A DNA stretch of 64,000 bases, taken from assembly GCA_014163555.1 (NCBI GenBank), contig JACJGO010000002.1, forward strand, positions 186,001 to 250,000, in the 5' to 3' direction. Below are positions 60,822-64,000 of this stretch, one piece after another. Below the pieces are notes generated by a model. It was not told where the DNA came from and did no database searches. It worked only from the letters and a program-made list of their open reading frames with translations. This DNA is from Flavisolibacter longurius (GTDB taxonomy: Bacteria > Bacteroidota > Bacteroidia > Chitinophagales > Chitinophagaceae). Each line of letters starts with the position of its first letter. The stretch's first letter is position 1. The translations under genes and the position numbers were made by a program.

Positions 60822-61418
60822 TTATTCGGCTTCGGCTACCACTTCTTTTACTTCCGGGATCATGCGCTTCATCATGCCTTCAATACCGGCCTTCAGCGTG
60901 ATCATGGAGGAAGGACAACCCGAGCAGCTTCCCTGTAGCATCAGGTTCACCACGCCATTGTCATAGCTTTTGAACTGGATAGCACCACCGTCCATTTCCA
61001 CGGCCGGCTTTACATAGTTCTCCAGCAATTCTTTAATGCGAACCACGATATCATCGTCATCGGCCGCCACTTCGTTGGTGCTTTCCTGTTTTACGGTTGC
61101 CAGCTCTTCCTCGTTGATCACAGGCTTGCCTTCTTCCAGGTACTCCTTTAAAAAGTGGCGGATGGTAGGAATCACATCGTTCCAGTCGGTTTCGGGTGTC
61201 TTTGTCAGTGTTACAAAATTGGACGCCACAAACACGGCCCGGATAAACGGAAAACCAAAAAGCTCCGTAGCCAGCGGCGAGGGTTTGGCACTTTCTACGT
61301 CCTGAAAATCAGCACTTTTGCCGGGAAACAGTAGCTTGTTGGCTACAAATTTCATGGTTTCCGGGTTGGGCGTCATTTCTGTATATATGCTGATGATAGG
61401 ATTACCAGTCTTGATCAT
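60822..61418 (-). CDS. NifU-family Fe-S scaffold protein (Nfu type)
   Basis: A 198-aa protein. The N-terminal Nfu_N domain (MTPNPETMKFVANKLLFPG) and the C-terminal NifU domain with the cluster-binding Cys pair (LQGSCSGCPSSMITLKAGIE) are intact. It delivers Fe-S clusters to client enzymes. Start ATG 61418, with a TAAATTTG word upstream on the minus strand (61436-61443) as a candidate -7 element. Confidence 0.92.
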   Translation of the reverse strand: MIKTGNPIISIYTEMTPNPETMKFVANKLLFPGKSADFQDVESAKPSPLATELFGFPFIRAVFVASNFVTLTKTPETDWNDVIPTIRHFLKEYLEEGKPVINEEELATVKQESTNEVAADDDDIVVRIKELLENYVKPAVEMDGGAIQFKSYDNGVVNLMLQGSCSGCPSSMITLKAGIEGMMKRMIPEVKEVVAEAE

Positions 61419-61435
61419 AACATTTGTATTTGTTG

Positions 61436-61443
61436 CAAATTTA
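61436..61443 (-). promoter_or_regulatory. Candidate -7 promoter element of the Nfu-type gene
   Basis: The minus strand reads TAAATTTG (TAnnTTTG), 17 nt upstream of the ATG. Confidence 0.4.
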
Positions 61444-61588
61444 TTAAATCCCTATCCATGTTTGCTCCCAAAAGAGCACAAAGGCGTTAAAAATACTTTA
61501 CAAAACAAGGGCCGGAACAGTTCAAAGCCAGATGTTCAACGTTTAAAGCCAGCGATTTTCTTTATGTAGAACATGACATTAAACTGTT

Positions 61589-62428
61589 TTAAAACGAGTA
61601 TTTCGCTGTCAGCGTGGCGTAAAACATCTTCTCACCCTGCTCAGAAAGATCGGGCCTGCCTGAAACCGTTACCAAGTTTTGCGGAATGATATAGGAAGGT
61701 GTCGCTATCAGCATTAGCTTGTCTTTTGCGTAAATCAGCGGAACCGTTGCTTCGTACGCCAGAATGCTGAAGCGGCTGACCTCTTCAGTTACCAGTTGAT
61801 TGTTTCCGGGAAACAGCAAAAACGAGGGTTTACTTTTTTTATAATAGCTGCGCTGAAAATTTTGCGTACCGGCATAAACATACACAGAAGGATCAATGAC
61901 GATCACACTCCCGTTGGAAAGCTCCCTCCTTATCACATGATCCAGTCCGGCTGTTGCGCCAAAATCAACCTTGTCGCTAAACTTTACATCGCCGCCGGCG
62001 CTAATGTTCAGGATGGGGTTTCGATAGATAAGGTTAGCCCCACTCTGCGCCTTTAATGCCGATTGGATCAATTCACTGCTTTCGGTATAAAAGGGCTTGG
62101 TCAGATAGAGGCTGGTGATCCACTTATCTGTCAGGTTCTGATAACCCAGTGTGGCCACAGTGCCGGCATAACCGAATTGCTGCACCGCATTGTTTACAAA
62201 AACCGGTGCCGCATTGACATAAAACTTATCGGTTAACCATAGTTCTGCCATTGGGAAAAAACCGCTGCTTCGCAAGCTGTCGGTGCGGCCAAAATAATTC
62301 AGCGAAGTATTGTAATTGGCGCTGATAGAAAATTTCGACTTGCCATCGGCGGTGTCGGTTTGGGCCTTCGCCGGCAGCATTGCAGCCACTGCCATAAGGG
62401 CCGCAAAAAAGAATTTAAGCTGTTTCAT
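61589..62428 (-). CDS. Outer-membrane beta-barrel-like protein of unknown function
   Basis: A 279-aa protein with signal peptide (to AMLPAKAQ), alternating beta segments (FYVNAAPVFVNNAV, ISAGGDVKFSDKVDFGATAG) and a closing aromatic ATLTAKYSF, typical of barrels. No family is recognised. The start is MKQLKFFF (62428). It follows the Ala-rich secreted-protein gene, separated by a terminator hairpin. Confidence 0.6.
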   Translation of the reverse strand: MKQLKFFFAALMAVAAMLPAKAQTDTADGKSKFSISANYNTSLNYFGRTDSLRSSGFFPMAELWLTDKFYVNAAPVFVNNAVQQFGYAGTVATLGYQNLTDKWITSLYLTKPFYTESSELIQSALKAQSGANLIYRNPILNISAGGDVKFSDKVDFGATAGLDHVIRRELSNGSVIVIDPSVYVYAGTQNFQRSYYKKSKPSFLLFPGNNQLVTEEVSRFSILAYEATVPLIYAKDKLMLIATPSYIIPQNLVTVSGRPDLSEQGEKMFYATLTAKYSF

Positions 62429-62453
62429 ATTTTCTGGATTGTTGCAAAAAGAA

Positions 62454-62475
62454 GCCACTCCTGTGAAGAGTGGCC
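62454..62475 (-). terminator. Rho-independent terminator of the Ala-rich gene
   Basis: Stem GCCACTC (62454-62460) and GAGTGGC (62468-62474), loop 7 nt. On the minus strand it reads through to TTCTTTTTGC after the Ala-rich gene. Confidence 0.7.
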
Positions 62476-62497
62476 TTGTTCTCAATAAAGCAAATAC

Positions 62498-63163
62498 TTA
62501 TTGTTTTTTAGCTTTCACTTTGGCTTCTGTTTTTACGTCCGCCTGGCCATTTACGTTTGTGTTTGCTGCCTTTTCTTTGGCCGCTTCTGCTGTGGCCTGT
62601 CCTTTGGCTTTACCGGCAGCTGCGGTTTCTTTCGCCTTTGTTACAGCAGCTTCTGCACGAGCATCTGCTTTTGCTTTGGCATCAGCAGCTTTCTCGCTAC
62701 TTTTGTCTATAGCATTGCTGCCGTTAACAGCTGCGTCTGCATCAACATCCACGGTTGTGCTGGTTCCGGTTTTGGCACCAAATACAGCGGAGTTTTCATT
62801 GGCATGTGCTTTTGCCTGCTCGCTGGCATGCAATTCGGCTTGTGCATTCACACGGGCGCCGCCTTTTACATCAGTAGTTGTTTTTGCCCTGTCTGCTGCA
62901 GCTTGTGCTGCTGTTGACGTATTGGCTCTTACTTCAGCAGCCTTTGAATTTGTGGCCGCCACCGTACTGCGAGTCGTAGCGCCAACGTTGGCTGATGTGC
63001 GGGCTGCTGCATTGCTGGCCGCTCTGGTAGCAGCTCCGGCCTGTACCGATTTGTGCAACGTGGCACGGGTAGAATGGTTGGCACGAAGGCCTACCTGTGC
63101 GAAAGAGATGGTTCCGATAAGGGTTGCGGTTAGTACGAGGAGTGCTCTTTTTGCAGATTTCAT
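62498..63163 (-). CDS. Ala/Lys/Thr-rich secreted low-complexity protein
   Basis: A 221-aa protein with signal peptide (to ISFAQ) followed by a low-complexity sequence dominated by Ala, Lys, Thr, Glu and Asp, with KAKADARAEAAVTKAKETAA and similar repeats. The pattern resembles LEA-like or helical, highly charged stretches, expected in an extended or coiled state, periplasmic or at the cell surface. No enzymatic motif. Function unknown; stress-protective or structural roles are speculation. Confidence 0.65.
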   Translation of the reverse strand: MKSAKRALLVLTATLIGTISFAQVGLRANHSTRATLHKSVQAGAATRAASNAAARTSANVGATTRSTVAATNSKAAEVRANTSTAAQAAADRAKTTTDVKGGARVNAQAELHASEQAKAHANENSAVFGAKTGTSTTVDVDADAAVNGSNAIDKSSEKAADAKAKADARAEAAVTKAKETAAAGKAKGQATAEAAKEKAANTNVNGQADVKTEAKVKAKKQ

Positions 63164-63336
63164 AGTTCAAGAGTTTATGTCCTGATAGAATGAAAACACC
63201 TGCCAGGGTTTAAAATATGTTAACAAAAATAATTTTGGCGTATAGCCTAAATCAGCACTGCTGCTTTTTGCGAGGACATCCCGGAAATGCGTTTTAATAG
63301 AATAACGGTTTAAACTTGTGGCCTAAACAATGGATC

Positions 63337-63852
63337 ATGCAAAAAATCCTGCTCTCTATTTTACTCCTGGCATCATTGACGGCTATCGCACAAACCCCGG
63401 AAGAAAAATTAGATGAATTAAAGATCCAGCTTCCTCAGCTCTCCACTCCCGTTGCCAATTTTGTTCATGTGGTACGTTCGGGCAATCTTTTATTTCTTGC
63501 CGGCAAAGGACCGCAACAAAGCAACGGCGAATACATCAAAGGAAAACTGGGCAAGGAACTTCGTGTTGAACAAGGGTATGACGCAGCAAGGTTAACCGGA
63601 ATTATTCAACTGGCCGTGCTCAAAGATGCTATCGGCAATCTTTCCAAAGTCAAACGCATCGTAAAAGTGAATGGCTATGTAAACAGCGAAGCCAGTTTTT
63701 ACGATCATCCCAAAGTGATCAATGGATTTTCGGACCTGATGGTAGCGGTTTTTGGCGACAAAGGAAAACATGCCCGAACATCGGTAGGTGTAGCGGCTCT
63801 TCCCATGAACATGGCCGTGGAAGTGGAAATGATTGTGGAAGTCGAAGATTAA
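63337..63852 (+). CDS. Exported RidA-family protein
   Basis: A 171-aa protein with a signal peptide (MQKILLSILLLASLTAIAQ), then the RidA/YjgF core (PVANFVHVVRSGNLLFLAGKG, YDAARLTGIIQLAVLKDAIG, ARTSVGVAALPMNMAVEVEM). RidA proteins deaminate reactive enamines; the catalytic Arg is in ARTSVGVAALP. An exported version is unusual. The start at ATG 63337 is preferred over an earlier TTG. The gene stands alone. Confidence 0.82.
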   Translation: MQKILLSILLLASLTAIAQTPEEKLDELKIQLPQLSTPVANFVHVVRSGNLLFLAGKGPQQSNGEYIKGKLGKELRVEQGYDAARLTGIIQLAVLKDAIGNLSKVKRIVKVNGYVNSEASFYDHPKVINGFSDLMVAVFGDKGKHARTSVGVAALPMNMAVEVEMIVEVED

Positions 63853-63884
63853 CGCCTTCTGAACGAAACGGCAATGGCAGTTGT

Positions 63885-64000
63885 TTACACCAGCAGCCCG
63901 GGTAAGTTACTGGCTACACCATTGTTTAATTGCGAAAGATGATACAGGGTGGTGTCGGCAATTTGGTCGAGGGCTTCTTTGGTAAAAAACGCCTGGTGAG
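63885..64000 (-). CDS. C-terminus of a D-lactate dehydrogenase-like 2-hydroxyacid dehydrogenase (cut by window)
   Basis: The minus-strand frame, read from the right edge to TAA (63885-63887), gives HQAFFTKEALDQIADTTLYH, then LSQLNNG and NLPGLLV. It matches, from memory, the ends of LdhA-type D-lactate dehydrogenases (GHQAFLTAEAL...). The His at the start is the likely catalytic His of the family. Only the last 38 codons are visible. Confidence 0.65.
   Translation of the reverse strand, partial: HQAFFTKEALDQIADTTLYHLSQLNNGVASNLPGLLV

Noticed and set aside
62316-63185. A 289-codon Ala-rich frame opposite the Ala/Lys-rich gene
   Set aside because: The minus-strand frame has a proper signal peptide and terminator. 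The plus-strand frame is the complement of a GC-biased low-complexity sequence.

Overview
The window looks like chromosome of a Bacteroidota bacterium, most likely of the Chitinophagaceae. The signs are type IX secretion (T9SS) C-terminal sorting domains, a TonB-dependent receptor with a carboxypeptidase-like N-terminal domain, type III pantothenate kinase, lysS, typA and COX15-type ctaA of Bacteroidota type, start regions with little Shine-Dalgarno character, and repeated TAnnTTTG/TAnnTTCG elements just upstream of starts, which fit the Bacteroidota -7 promoter motif. I see no rRNA, tRNA, CRISPR array, prophage or intact insertion sequence.

Layout. 1-9.2 kb: a GH16 glucanase cut by the left edge, then two genes closely resembling Shewanella kdnA and kdnB (8-amino-8-deoxy-Kdo synthesis), separated by a CorA transporter, a secreted protein and a T9SS cargo protein, then a tandem pair of paralogous HTH regulators overlapping by 4 bp. 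9.4-17.5 kb, plus strand: a DUF6134-like protein, two SDR-type oxidoreductases, a 37-aa membrane peptide, a TonB receptor, lysS and small proteins. 17.5-20.8 kb: an intradiol-dioxygenase-like lipoprotein, a SnoaL-like protein, and an SDR plus aldo/keto reductase pair. 21.5-27.2 kb, minus strand: envelope genes (lptC, an outer-membrane protein, coaX, a Lon-substrate-domain protein, a WaaE/KdtX-like glycosyltransferase, an O-antigen-ligase-like protein). 27.2-37.5 kb: meaB, an M48 protease, a UGT-like glycosyltransferase, typA, a Tat-exported amine oxidase, two lipid kinases flanking surE.

37.6-47.1 kb: an AraC-type regulator with a degenerate histidine-kinase-like N-terminus, a SnoaL-like protein, then five secreted proteins on one strand. 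Three of these have T9SS-type C-termini and one is a 900-aa repeat fibre ending in an S74 self-cleaving chaperone. 47.6-64 kb: a membrane-anchored patatin, ctaA, rnhB, a glycosyltransferase, an aminotransferase, a compact M23 peptidase-pnuC-nadR-kinase-GT39 operon, a NifU-type protein, an outer-membrane protein, an Ala-rich secreted protein, a RidA-like protein, and the C-terminus of an LdhA-like dehydrogenase at the right edge.

The most unusual signal is non-coding. Many intergenic gaps hold short degenerate tandem arrays with a constant 7-bp (sometimes 8-bp) period but a different unit at each locus, often as inverted pairs, and several run into the ends of genes. A second family is a roughly 570-bp structured repeat present twice (20.9 and 50.2 kb), each copy directly 3' of a minus-strand gene; one of its hairpins shows a compensatory base-pair change.
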